64,000 bases of DNA from Devosia oryzisoli. GTDB lineage: Bacteria; Pseudomonadota; Alphaproteobacteria; Rhizobiales; Devosiaceae. Each line of letters starts with the position of its first letter. The first letter of the stretch is position 1. Shown here piece by piece: positions 45,521 through 52,942 of this stretch. The notes beneath the pieces are model-generated. The model worked only from the letters and a program-made list of their open reading frames with translations, was not told the DNA's origin and did no database searches. A program made the position numbers and the translations under genes. The stretch is taken from assembly GCF_014837245.1 (NCBI RefSeq), contig NZ_JACYFU010000004.1:62001-126000 (forward strand), given 5' to 3'.

Positions 45521-47632
45521 TCAAACCGGATCAACGTAGTAGGAGCCGTAGCGATACTGTGTGGCGGCCTTGGACATGTCCTGCTGGGTGACCACGGGAA
45601 TGACCCGGGTTGCAGGCGCCGCAATCTGCAAGGTGCGCAGGGCCCGCTTGGCTTCCTGCTGCGGCGTGCTGCCCCATCGCACGGCAAAGATCGCCACGTC
45701 CACCATGCGCGCGATATGCAGGCCATCCACCACGGGCACGAGGGGTGGCGTGTCGATGACCACGATGTCGAATGCCTGTCGGGCCGCCTCGATCAGCCGC
45801 CCGAAGCCTTCGTCCGACACCAGTTGGTCCGTGGGAATGCCGCTGCGGCGCGCGCCCAGCAGCATCAGCGTGTCCGAAAGGGTGTCGCGGTGCAGCAGGC
45901 TCGACTGATCGAGCTCCAACTTGGGAGCACTCAGCAGTTCTGCCAGCCCCTTGTCGGGCTGCCGATCGACGAGCCGGTGGATGTTGGGCTTGCGCAGGTC
46001 GCCGTCGATGAGCAGCGTGCTCTTGCGCGCCAGGGCGTAGGATCGCGCCAGCGACAGGGCCAGCGTCGTCTTGCCCTCCTCGGGCACCGATGAGGTGACC
46101 ATGATGACGGTGGCGCCTTTGCGCGCTTCCCCGCTGCGTCGCACCTGGTCGATGGCAACGCGGATCCGCCGCAGCGATTCCGAATAGGCCGAGAGCGGCG
46201 CCTCCCCGATCAGGTCCGCCGGCGTGCCCTTGCTCTTCTGCCTGGGCACGAAGGCGCTGATGGGCAGGCGCAGCACGTTTTCGGCCTGCTGCTCGCTGGT
46301 GAAGCCGCCGATGAAGTTTTCGTAGAGAAAGGCGAGCCCCAGACCGATCCCCAGCCCGGCAAGCGCCGCCATCAACAGGATCGAGCGCGTGTTGGGGAAA
46401 CTCGGCGTGCTCGGCGCGATGGCCGGTGAAACGATGCGGCTGTCGGGCAGCTGCAGGCTCGCCTGCACCGCAAGGTCCTGCGAGCGGACGAGCAGCTGCT
46501 GATACTGGTCGCGCGCAACCTGGCTGCGCTGCTGCAGCCCATAGAACTGGGTCAGCAGTTCACTAGGCAGGTTGGCGGTGACCACGGCCGAACGGATCTG
46601 CTCGCGCAGCTTTTCGGTCTGGGCGTCGGTCTGCCGGATGGTTTCCTGCAGGTCCTGCAAGCCCTGCTGGCTGCCCTGTGCCAGGTTCTGCTCGACCTGC
46701 GCGAGCTGGCTGCGGAGGTCGAACCCCTCGGTGGAGGTGTCGCCCGCTTCGGCGATGCGCGCTTCGAGCTCGTTGCGCTGCCGTTGGAGGTCTTCAAGTG
46801 CTTCGGAGGCGAGCGATTGCGAGACATTGCTCCAGTCGCGCTGCGCCAGCTGTGCGGTGACGATGTCCGCCGTATCCTGGGTGCGCAGCCGCTCGGCTTC
46901 CAGTTGCTGGATCTGGTCGCGCAGCGTGCCGATGGTACTGTCGCCCGACTCTGCCTCGATGCGCGCGATATTGTCGGACATGAAACTGTCGACCGCATCG
47001 TCGGCGGCGGAAATATTGGCCGCGGCCTGGCTCAGCCGCGTCTCCAGCGCCGTCTGCGCGGCCATCACCGAGCTGATCTTGGCGTCGACCTGCTCCTGGA
47101 TGTAGTTCCGCGCGACCGCATTGGCCAGGTCCGCGGCCCGGCCGGGCGAATTGGACCGCGCCTGCACGGCAATCAGGAACGTCAGACCACGCCGCTGTGC
47201 GTTGATGACCGACCGCAGCGAGCCCAGCACTTCGTCGAGCGCCTGCTGCCCGGTGGGCAGTATCGGAGAGCCCAGCTTGAGAAACACCATGGCCCGCTCG
47301 CGCAACCCCAGGCGTGGCGAAAACTCCGAATTCGAGGCCAGCTTGAGATCATCGATGACGCGCAGGAGCACGGTGTCGGACTTGGCCAGCTCCACCTCGC
47401 TGTCGACGCGGGCACTGTCCGACATGCTGGTGCTGTAGGTGGTTTCCGGGTCGAGCAGGTTCTTGCGGCTCGGATCCACCAGCACCAGGCTGGCGGCAGT
47501 GTAAACCGGCGTGATCGCAAAGGTTGCCGCCCCGGCCAGCGCGGTGACCAGAACGATGATGAGCAGGATCAGCCAGCGTTGTCGCCGCACCACCCCAAGG
47601 ACCGCCCGAAGATCGATAGCCGTTTCGTCCAC
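45521..47632 (-). CDS. Polysaccharide co-polymerase with BY-kinase domain (ExoP/Wzc type)
   Basis: A 703-residue protein. Helix 1 at ~20-40, Wzz domain to ~150, a long coiled-coil region (~180-390) and helix 2 at ~416-437. The cytoplasmic kinase has Walker A SSVPEEGKTT (514-523), Walker A' LLIDGD (540-545) and Walker B VVIDTP (624-629). The C-terminus carries a tyrosine cluster (Y693, Y695, Y698, Y699), the autophosphorylation region. It coordinates polymerisation with export. It lies 11 bases after the phosphoesterase gene and 64 before the sulfotransferase. Confidence 0.94.
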   Translation of the reverse strand: MDETAIDLRAVLGVVRRQRWLILLIIVLVTALAGAATFAITPVYTAASLVLVDPSRKNLLDPETTYSTSMSDSARVDSEVELAKSDTVLLRVIDDLKLASNSEFSPRLGLRERAMVFLKLGSPILPTGQQALDEVLGSLRSVINAQRRGLTFLIAVQARSNSPGRAADLANAVARNYIQEQVDAKISSVMAAQTALETRLSQAAANISAADDAVDSFMSDNIARIEAESGDSTIGTLRDQIQQLEAERLRTQDTADIVTAQLAQRDWSNVSQSLASEALEDLQRQRNELEARIAEAGDTSTEGFDLRSQLAQVEQNLAQGSQQGLQDLQETIRQTDAQTEKLREQIRSAVVTANLPSELLTQFYGLQQRSQVARDQYQQLLVRSQDLAVQASLQLPDSRIVSPAIAPSTPSFPNTRSILLMAALAGLGIGLGLAFLYENFIGGFTSEQQAENVLRLPISAFVPRQKSKGTPADLIGEAPLSAYSESLRRIRVAIDQVRRSGEARKGATVIMVTSSVPEEGKTTLALSLARSYALARKSTLLIDGDLRKPNIHRLVDRQPDKGLAELLSAPKLELDQSSLLHRDTLSDTLMLLGARRSGIPTDQLVSDEGFGRLIEAARQAFDIVVIDTPPLVPVVDGLHIARMVDVAIFAVRWGSTPQQEAKRALRTLQIAAPATRVIPVVTQQDMSKAATQYRYGSYYVDPV

Positions 47633-47643
47633 TTGCTGTCCTT

Positions 47644-48435
47644 CTAGTTCTGCAGCGAGGTCTGAGGGAGGATGAAGGCGGGCTGGCCTCGTACCAGCCG
47701 GACCACCGTCAGGAGGCCGGTCATGCAGGCCCCGGTGTCGATATTGATGCGCCGGGGGGTCACCAGGGGGCTGTCCACCGGCGTGTGCCCATGGATGACC
47801 AGCGGGCCGTCCGCATCCGCGTCCCGCTCCGCCGTTGGCCGGGCCCAGAGCAGGTCGGCCTCGTCAGTGGCTTCGATGCCCTTGCGGTCGACGACGCCCG
47901 AATGGCAGAGGATCACCTCGTCCTCGATGCGCAGGCTGAGCGGCAGGTGCTGCAGGAACTCGATGTGCTCTTCCGGAATGCGCGCTCGCACCGTCTGCAG
48001 GTGCGCCCGCCGCCCATTGTCGGAAAGCAGCGCCGGATCGAGGCCATAGGATCGCAGCGTGGTGTCGCCGCCGTTCGCAAGCCATAGGTCCTCTGCGCCC
48101 GGCTGCGACAACCCGGCCAGCATCATCGCCTCGTGGTTGCCCATCAGGCAAATGCGCTTGAATGGCAAAGCGGGCGCCCCGACAAGAGCATCGAGCACAC
48201 CGGCGGAGGCGGGCCCCCGGTCCACATAGTCCCCGAGCATCACGATGTATTTTTCGCCGGGAACCGAGGCGGCATCGGCGGCGATGCGCCGTTGCGCATC
48301 CTCGAGCAGATCGAGCCGGCCATGCACATCGCCAATGGCATAGATCGCTCCCGGCCAGGTCAGCGTCGGGTGTCGCGCGGAAACCAGCGGAGACGCCGGA
48401 CGCCGCCAGAAGGTCAGTGTCTGGCGCAGCGTCAT
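47644..48435 (-). CDS. Calcineurin-like metallophosphoesterase (PrpE/ApaH-type)
   Basis: A 263-residue metallophosphoesterase. Motifs: GDVHGR (residues ~34-39), GDYVDRG, GNHE, and a late HSGV and HGHTP; together the two-metal site of the bacterial protein phosphatase group. The substrate is not evident; serine/threonine phosphatase or Ap4A hydrolase activities occur in this family. The start overlaps the polymerase stop by 4 bases and the gene is 11 bases before the BY-kinase, so a role in EPS control by phosphorylation is plausible but unproven. The frame upstream of 48435 is a shadow of the polymerase gene. Confidence 0.88.
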   Translation of the reverse strand: MTLRQTLTFWRRPASPLVSARHPTLTWPGAIYAIGDVHGRLDLLEDAQRRIAADAASVPGEKYIVMLGDYVDRGPASAGVLDALVGAPALPFKRICLMGNHEAMMLAGLSQPGAEDLWLANGGDTTLRSYGLDPALLSDNGRRAHLQTVRARIPEEHIEFLQHLPLSLRIEDEVILCHSGVVDRKGIEATDEADLLWARPTAERDADADGPLVIHGHTPVDSPLVTPRRINIDTGACMTGLLTVVRLVRGQPAFILPQTSLQN

Positions 48436-49826
48436 GACGAGGACCTCCGCCCCAGGGCTCCTGCCACGGCCAGGGCTGCCAGCAGCGCGAAGCACAGCGA
48501 AACGGCAAACATCTCGAAGCTGAAGTCGACAAGGGAGTGGATCGTCGCGATCACGACGGCGCCGATCCAGATGCTGAACGACGGATCGACATGGTCGCGC
48601 CCCCGATTGCCCAAGATCACCTTTAAGGCGACGGCGGCGACCAGAAGCAGCGGCAGGCTGCCACCCACAAGGCCCAGTTCGGACCAGAGCGTGAGGTAGG
48701 TGTTGTGGCCTCTGTCCCACAACAGTGCCACGTCGACCGGCGGGCGGTGGAACACCTGGTAGGCCTGCTCAAAGCTCCCGCCGCCAAAGCCCAGCAGGGG
48801 CGCGGATCGGATCATGTCGATGATCTGGCGATAGAGGTCCAGCCGCGCCTGCCCCGACCGCTCGAGTTCCAAAAAGCGCTGCCAGACGCCCGTGTCGTAG
48901 AACAGGAGAACAGGCACGAGGATGATGCCCAGCGCCAGCAGCGCCACACCCAGGGCGCGCAACACACGCCGCCGGCTCGCCATGGCGAAGGTCACCGTGA
49001 CGCTGAGGGCGCCCAGGATCGACACCAGCAACCCCATGCGCGAGTTCGAGCCGAATACGGCCGCGACCAGAAACACCATGCAGGTGCCGTAGCTCGCCAG
49101 GAATGCGAGGCGCGTCGTGCCGCTGCGCGACGTCGCCGCTTCGACCGCAAGGCCGGTGGTCACGGCGATGCCGAGCGCCATGAAGGTCGCAAAGGAGTTG
49201 CGGTTGACGAAAGTGCCCGTGAGGGAATCGAGATACGCCCATTTCTCGATACCGAGGATGGTGTTGCCCCACTGGTAATAGGAAAGAATGCCGATCAGCG
49301 CCTGGGCAGTGATCGCGACCAGGACGCCATGGAGCATCCGCATCCGGCGGGCAGGATTGAGCGCCACCTGGAGAGTAAGGAAGAACAGGAGGCCAAATCC
49401 CAGCCAGCGCAGCAGCATCAGCCCGGTTTCGCCCGGCGTGGTGCTGATCTTCGGCGGGTGGAGATCGAGCCCCGCTTGCGAGGCGATACTGCCACCCCGG
49501 TACACGCTTCCGAGGGGCAGCAGCTGCACCAGCAGCACGATGCATACTGCTCCGTAGAGAATTGCCACCACCCGGACGCTGGACAGTGAAACGCGCAGCG
49601 GCGCACGCCGCACGCCCAGCAGACCAAGATAGAGAAGGGCAAGGACGCCAAGAACGGTCGGCCAGAACGCCCAGAAGAACGGGCGATTGCTGCCCAGCGG
49701 AAGCGCCGCCAGCCCGACAAGGAGCACGAGGAACACGGCAAAGACATCGTTGAGCGTACCGATGCGCCCCGCGCGCGGCATGCTGACATTCCGGGGCAGC
49801 AGGCCCGTCACTGCATCTGCGCTCAT
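48432..49826 (-). CDS. O-antigen ligase/polymerase family membrane protein (Wzy_C domain)
   Basis: A 464-residue protein with about 12 hydrophobic helices. The Wzy_C region is near 195-330: TGTFVNRNSFATFMALGIA and RSAPLLGFGGGSFEQAYQVF, WDRGHNTYLTLWSELGLVGG. These carry the Arg/His/Asn patches typical of polymerases. It would join repeat units at the periplasmic side. It overlaps the phosphoesterase start by 4 bases and the hypothetical gene before it by 4 bases. Confidence 0.9.
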   Translation of the reverse strand: MSADAVTGLLPRNVSMPRAGRIGTLNDVFAVFLVLLVGLAALPLGSNRPFFWAFWPTVLGVLALLYLGLLGVRRAPLRVSLSSVRVVAILYGAVCIVLLVQLLPLGSVYRGGSIASQAGLDLHPPKISTTPGETGLMLLRWLGFGLLFFLTLQVALNPARRMRMLHGVLVAITAQALIGILSYYQWGNTILGIEKWAYLDSLTGTFVNRNSFATFMALGIAVTTGLAVEAATSRSGTTRLAFLASYGTCMVFLVAAVFGSNSRMGLLVSILGALSVTVTFAMASRRRVLRALGVALLALGIILVPVLLFYDTGVWQRFLELERSGQARLDLYRQIIDMIRSAPLLGFGGGSFEQAYQVFHRPPVDVALLWDRGHNTYLTLWSELGLVGGSLPLLLVAAVALKVILGNRGRDHVDPSFSIWIGAVVIATIHSLVDFSFEMFAVSLCFALLAALAVAGALGRRSSS

Positions 49827-50506
49827 TGGCGGCCTCCCGAGCCCTGCCCGATCAGGCGCACATAGGAAAGAAATTGTCCCTGCTGCTCGACCGGCAGCTG
49901 CTCGATGACTTTGGTAACCCTTTCGCGAAAGGACGGATTGACGACATAGCGCCCCGCCAGGGCCCGCGAGCCGCTTCTGGTCGAAGCCAGAACGGCGATG
50001 TCGCGCAATTCGGCCGCCTGCGCAGCCGCATCCAGCATGGCAAAGCCGCGCTCGGACAATTCGACCCGCCGGATAACGAGCCAGTATTCGTTCGGAGCGC
50101 GAGCATTGGACTGCAGAAGCGCCGCGCTGAAGCGTGCCTCATCATTGTCCTGATAGGCCAGGCGCGCCTCGGCATAGGGCATGAACGCGTCGACGGGATT
50201 GTCCGCGGCGAGCGCTGCCACGGTCTTCATGCAGGAGCGGTCCAATCGGTCCGCCGCATCCGCCGCCAGCATCCGGCCGCTCAGGCTGGGTGCGGCCAGC
50301 AGGCAAAGCTCAGCATAGGCCTCACGCGCATCGGACGAAAAGCCGGGGACGGGGCGCCCGTCGACGAGGGCAGCAGTGGCTTCAGCGCTGCTTACGCCGG
50401 AAAAGAAATACTGGCTGGCCTCCTGGCTGGCCACATAGCCCCCACCCGCAGCGGCGGATAGACCAAGAACAGCAAACAACACCCGGGACCACACTTGCCG
50501 TCTCAA
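49823..50506 (-). CDS. Membrane-anchored helical protein of unknown function in the polymerase operon
   Basis: A 227-residue protein, not recognised. Residues ~8-27 form a hydrophobic signal-anchor (VLFAVLGLSAAAGGGYVA). The rest is mostly helical, Ala-rich, with two Cys (~89, 92 region: LDRSCMKTV and AELCLLAAP). It has short TPR-like helices in ANAPNEYWLVIRRVELSERG-type segments. It is the first gene of the unit hypothetical-polymerase-phosphoesterase-BY-kinase-sulfotransferase and overlaps the polymerase start by 4 bases, so a partner role for the polymerase is a reasonable guess. Confidence 0.75.
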   Translation of the reverse strand: MRRQVWSRVLFAVLGLSAAAGGGYVASQEASQYFFSGVSSAEATAALVDGRPVPGFSSDAREAYAELCLLAAPSLSGRMLAADAADRLDRSCMKTVAALAADNPVDAFMPYAEARLAYQDNDEARFSAALLQSNARAPNEYWLVIRRVELSERGFAMLDAAAQAAELRDIAVLASTRSGSRALAGRYVVNPSFRERVTKVIEQLPVEQQGQFLSYVRLIGQGSGGRQ

Positions 50507-50833
50507 CCTGTTCTAGGAACCAACACACGGTGACGTGGACACGCGTCGACTGGGCGCTTGATCGCCGACCTCGGCCAAGCGCCTCCGCTGGAAACCCGCG
50601 CGCCGGGGCTCTCCCGTCACCCGCAGACTGCACCGCGTTGAAATAGAGCCATAGCTGGAAAAACGACGCGGCATCAAACCTCTTGCCCTCGAACGGTAAA
50701 CGCCACTGGTCCACCCTTTCCGGCTGGTCAGGCCGGGAGCGGCACATTGCGAGCAATTGAATAAAGTTGTCTTCAATTTCACCACGAATTGCAGCGAACT
50801 TGCCGCCACACTGCGATCAATCACTCACACGGG
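50507..50833. other. Intergenic region with no supported gene
   Basis: 327 bases between the divergent hypothetical and protease genes. Short frames exist on both strands but none has a good start, ribosome site or recognisable product. It holds the 27-base element at 50757-50783, otherwise ordinary GC-rich sequence, and must contain both promoters. Confidence 0.6.
50757..50783 (+). repeat. AT-rich 27-base element, copy 2
   Basis: TTGAATAAA, GTTGTCTT, then CAATTTCACC. It matches 24 of 27 aligned positions with the copy at 33004-33029. With the preceding AA it forms an inverted repeat AATTGAA-N10-TTCAATT, so it could be an operator. It ends 50 bases before the proposed start of the LapG-like protease gene. 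Confidence 0.55.
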
Positions 50834-51400
50834 ATGGTCAAAGTGAAGATGTTCAAGTCCGCAGTCATTGCCACCGCCTTTGCCCTCGTTGCTGCTGCGC
50901 CTGCCGCCGCCTACGCGCCTCAGGTGTCGCTCGGCGAACTTGGAGCCCGCGCACAGGTTGCCGCGATCGCTCCGCTCCAGATGCAATTCTTCTGCGCCTC
51001 CAACCCGCAGGAATGCCGCACCGGCGGGAAATCCCAGGTCCGCATGAGCTCCGACCTCCTTGCGGTGCTGCAGCAGGTAAACAGCCACGTGAACCGCACC
51101 ATGGTGCCCCGCGCCGATGGCACCGACCGCTGGACCGTGGGCGCCACCGCCGGCGATTGCGAGGACTACGTGCTCAACAAGCGGCGCATGCTCATCCGCA
51201 ACGGCGTTTCTGCCGGTTCGCTGCGCATCGCCTACACCAAGACACGGGCCGGCGCGCCGCATGCCGTTCTGGTAGTGCGCACGAGCCAGGGCGATCTGGT
51301 GCTGGACAACCTCTCCAACACGGTCAAGACGCTGGCGCAGTCCGGCTATCGCATCCGCTCGATGTCGTCGTCCGATCCCACCCGCTGGACCGCTGGCTGA
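50834..51400 (+). CDS. Periplasmic transglutaminase-like cysteine protease (BTLCP, LapG-like)
   Basis: A 188-residue protein with a signal peptide (FALVAAAPAAAYA). The catalytic triad is C109 in AGDCEDYVLNKR, H143 in APHAVLVV and D158 in LDNL; spacings resemble LapG (Cys-His-Asp 37 and 17 there, 34 and 15 here). This family (DUF920) includes LapG, which cleaves surface adhesins exported by type I systems. A type I exporter lies 2 kb away. No LapD-like partner is seen here. The start may be the ATG at 50849, which gives a shorter leader. The gene ends in a strong terminator. Confidence 0.88.
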   Translation: MVKVKMFKSAVIATAFALVAAAPAAAYAPQVSLGELGARAQVAAIAPLQMQFFCASNPQECRTGGKSQVRMSSDLLAVLQQVNSHVNRTMVPRADGTDRWTVGATAGDCEDYVLNKRRMLIRNGVSAGSLRIAYTKTRAGAPHAVLVVRTSQGDLVLDNLSNTVKTLAQSGYRIRSMSSSDPTRWTAG

Positions 51401-51419
51401 TCCCCGCTTCCCCGGAAAC

Positions 51420-51446
51420 AAAAGGCCGCCTTGCGCGGCCTTTTTT
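51420..51446. terminator. Bidirectional rho-independent terminator
   Basis: AAGGCCGC (51422-51429) and GCGGCCTT (51435-51442) form a perfect 8-bp stem with a 5-base loop and a run of six T on the plus strand; the minus-strand side has TTTTGTTT. It separates the convergent protease and sugar-transferase genes. Confidence 0.85.
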
Positions 51447-51461
51447 GCGTCTGGACGCTGG

Positions 51462-52184
51462 TCAGTCTGCACGGCCGCTCAGGAATTCGTGCCGAAGCGT
51501 CATCACCAGAATCTTGAAATCGAGCAAGAGGCTGAAATTCTGGACGTATTCCAGATCGTGCTGGATGCGTGCGATGGCACGGGCCCGATCTTTGGTGGGA
51601 CCACGCAGGCCGCACGCCTGGGCCCAGCCGGTGATGCCTGGGCGGACCTGGTGTCGCAGGGAGTAAGTGGGCACCAATTGATCGTACCGTATCCCCGCCG
51701 CCAGCATGCCTGGAACGTGGGGCCTCGGTCCGACGAGCGACATGTGCCCCAAAACCACGTTGATAAGTTGCGGCAGCTCATCGATGCTGGTGCGGCGAAT
51801 GAACCGGCCCATGCGGGTGATCCGCCCATCCCCCGCAACCGTCTGCGCGATGCCGCTGCGGTCCTCATAGGTGACCCACATCGAGCGGAACTTGAAGATG
51901 CGGAAGATGCGGCCGTGCAGGCCCTCGCGGTCCTGGCAGAAGAACACCGGCCCCCTGGATTCGCATTTGATGCAGATGGCGATGATGATGAGCAGCGGCG
52001 CCAGAAAGGCCAGCCCGCTGATGGACAGCACTAGGTCCAGGCAGCGCTTGATGTAAAGCTGGATGGCGCGCGACGAAATCGGCGACTGCGAGGCCCCGCC
52101 GACCAGTGCCCGCAGTTGACCCTGCGTCAGCCGTTCTGCTCTGGGGACATCGCTTGGCGCATCGATACGAGAAGTATCGGTCAT
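51462..52184 (-). CDS. Short polyprenyl-phosphate sugar phosphotransferase (ExoY type)
   Basis: A 240-residue transferase with a single N-terminal helix and the catalytic domain: IKRCLDLVLSISGLAFLAP, REGLHGRIFRIFKFRSMW, RMGRFIRRTSIDELPQ followed by LINV, MSLVGPRPHV, GITGWAQACG. ExoY-type enzymes load galactose-1-P or similar on undecaprenyl phosphate. The start is the ATG at 52184, preceded by GAGGA; the ATG at 52196 is upstream of that site and unlikely. It is the second initiating transferase in the window. Confidence 0.93.
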   Translation of the reverse strand: MTDTSRIDAPSDVPRAERLTQGQLRALVGGASQSPISSRAIQLYIKRCLDLVLSISGLAFLAPLLIIIAICIKCESRGPVFFCQDREGLHGRIFRIFKFRSMWVTYEDRSGIAQTVAGDGRITRMGRFIRRTSIDELPQLINVVLGHMSLVGPRPHVPGMLAAGIRYDQLVPTYSLRHQVRPGITGWAQACGLRGPTKDRARAIARIQHDLEYVQNFSLLLDFKILVMTLRHEFLSGRAD

Positions 52185-52355
52185 TGCAGTCCTCATGACA
52201 ACCCGCGCCGCGGCACGGCGGCGAGCGCGTTGCGAGTATTGGTCGTATGGGAAGCCGGCATCCGGGGCACCGGCTTCGAGACGGAAAATCCACTATGATG
52301 AGGAAGAGCCTGTGACTGTTCTCACCGGCCCTCGCTCTTCGGAAACCGCCGACGC

Positions 52356-52790
52356 CTAGCCGGCGCTGGCCGGTGTCGGGTCACCGTCCGTGCTGTCGGT
52401 CAGGCTGCCAGCACCGCCACCAGCGCCGCCGTCACCACCTGCGGCACCAGCGCCCGGAGCGCCAATATCGCCGGATTCGGGCAGCAACAGCTCAAACAGC
52501 GCATCGATTTCAGCCTGAAACACTTCATCGGCAGCGTTGGCCAGGAAGACTTCACGACGAAGCGCCGTGAACGACGCATTGGCCGTGTCGACATCGACGC
52601 TTGCGGCGACCAGGGCGGCCACGTGCTCCTGAATAGCCGCCTCACAATCGGCGACCGTGCCATCGGGCAGCGTGCAGGCCGTGAAATTCTGGGCATACAA
52701 CTGGTCGAAGCCGGGGACCGGAGCGGCCATGGCGCTGGACACGAACAAACCGGGTAGAACTGCAAAAGCAGCAAATAAATACGTACGCAT
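52356..52790 (-). CDS. Small secreted protein with Gly/Ala-rich tail (unknown function)
   Basis: A 144-residue protein. A signal peptide ends VSSAMA before APVPGF. The mature part holds two Cys (in TACTLPDG and ADCEAAI, probably disulfide-linked) and several helices (residues ~50-95: AALVAASVDVDTANASFTAL). The tail (from ~115) is a Gly/Ala/Asp low-complexity run. No family recognised. It follows an AGAGGGA ribosome site and has a perfect CtrA-type box 68 bases before the start, which suggests cell-cycle-timed expression. It lies between sugar-transferase and exporter genes, so it may be a matrix or adhesion protein. Confidence 0.75.
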   Translation of the reverse strand: MRTYLFAAFAVLPGLFVSSAMAAPVPGFDQLYAQNFTACTLPDGTVADCEAAIQEHVAALVAASVDVDTANASFTALRREVFLANAADEVFQAEIDALFELLLPESGDIGAPGAGAAGGDGGAGGGAGSLTDSTDGDPTPASAG

Positions 52791-52857
52791 TTTATCCCTC
52801 TTGCACTCCCGCCGCGCCTTGTTTTGCGCAGGGAGCCAGTGGAAAGTCAAGCGTTGA

Positions 52858-52872
52858 TTAATAAAGGGTTAA
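52858..52872 (-). promoter_or_regulatory. CtrA-type box before the small secreted protein gene
   Basis: TTAA (52858-52861), seven bases, TTAA (52869-52872), 68 bases before the start codon at 52790. On the minus strand it reads TTAACCC...TTAA, close to the activating form of the CtrA site. The 152-base gap 52791-52942 is unusually AT-rich for this window. Confidence 0.65.
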
Positions 52873-52942
52873 TACACTTAAACGGCATGCCGAATGAGAA
52901 ACCGAGACACAAAAAACACGTAATAACCCTTAAGCATCAAAA

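Noticed and set aside
50513..50824. Minus-strand frame of 103 codons in the 50.5-50.8 kb gap
   Set aside because: No ribosome site, overlaps the AT-rich element, Ser/Arg-biased shadow composition.
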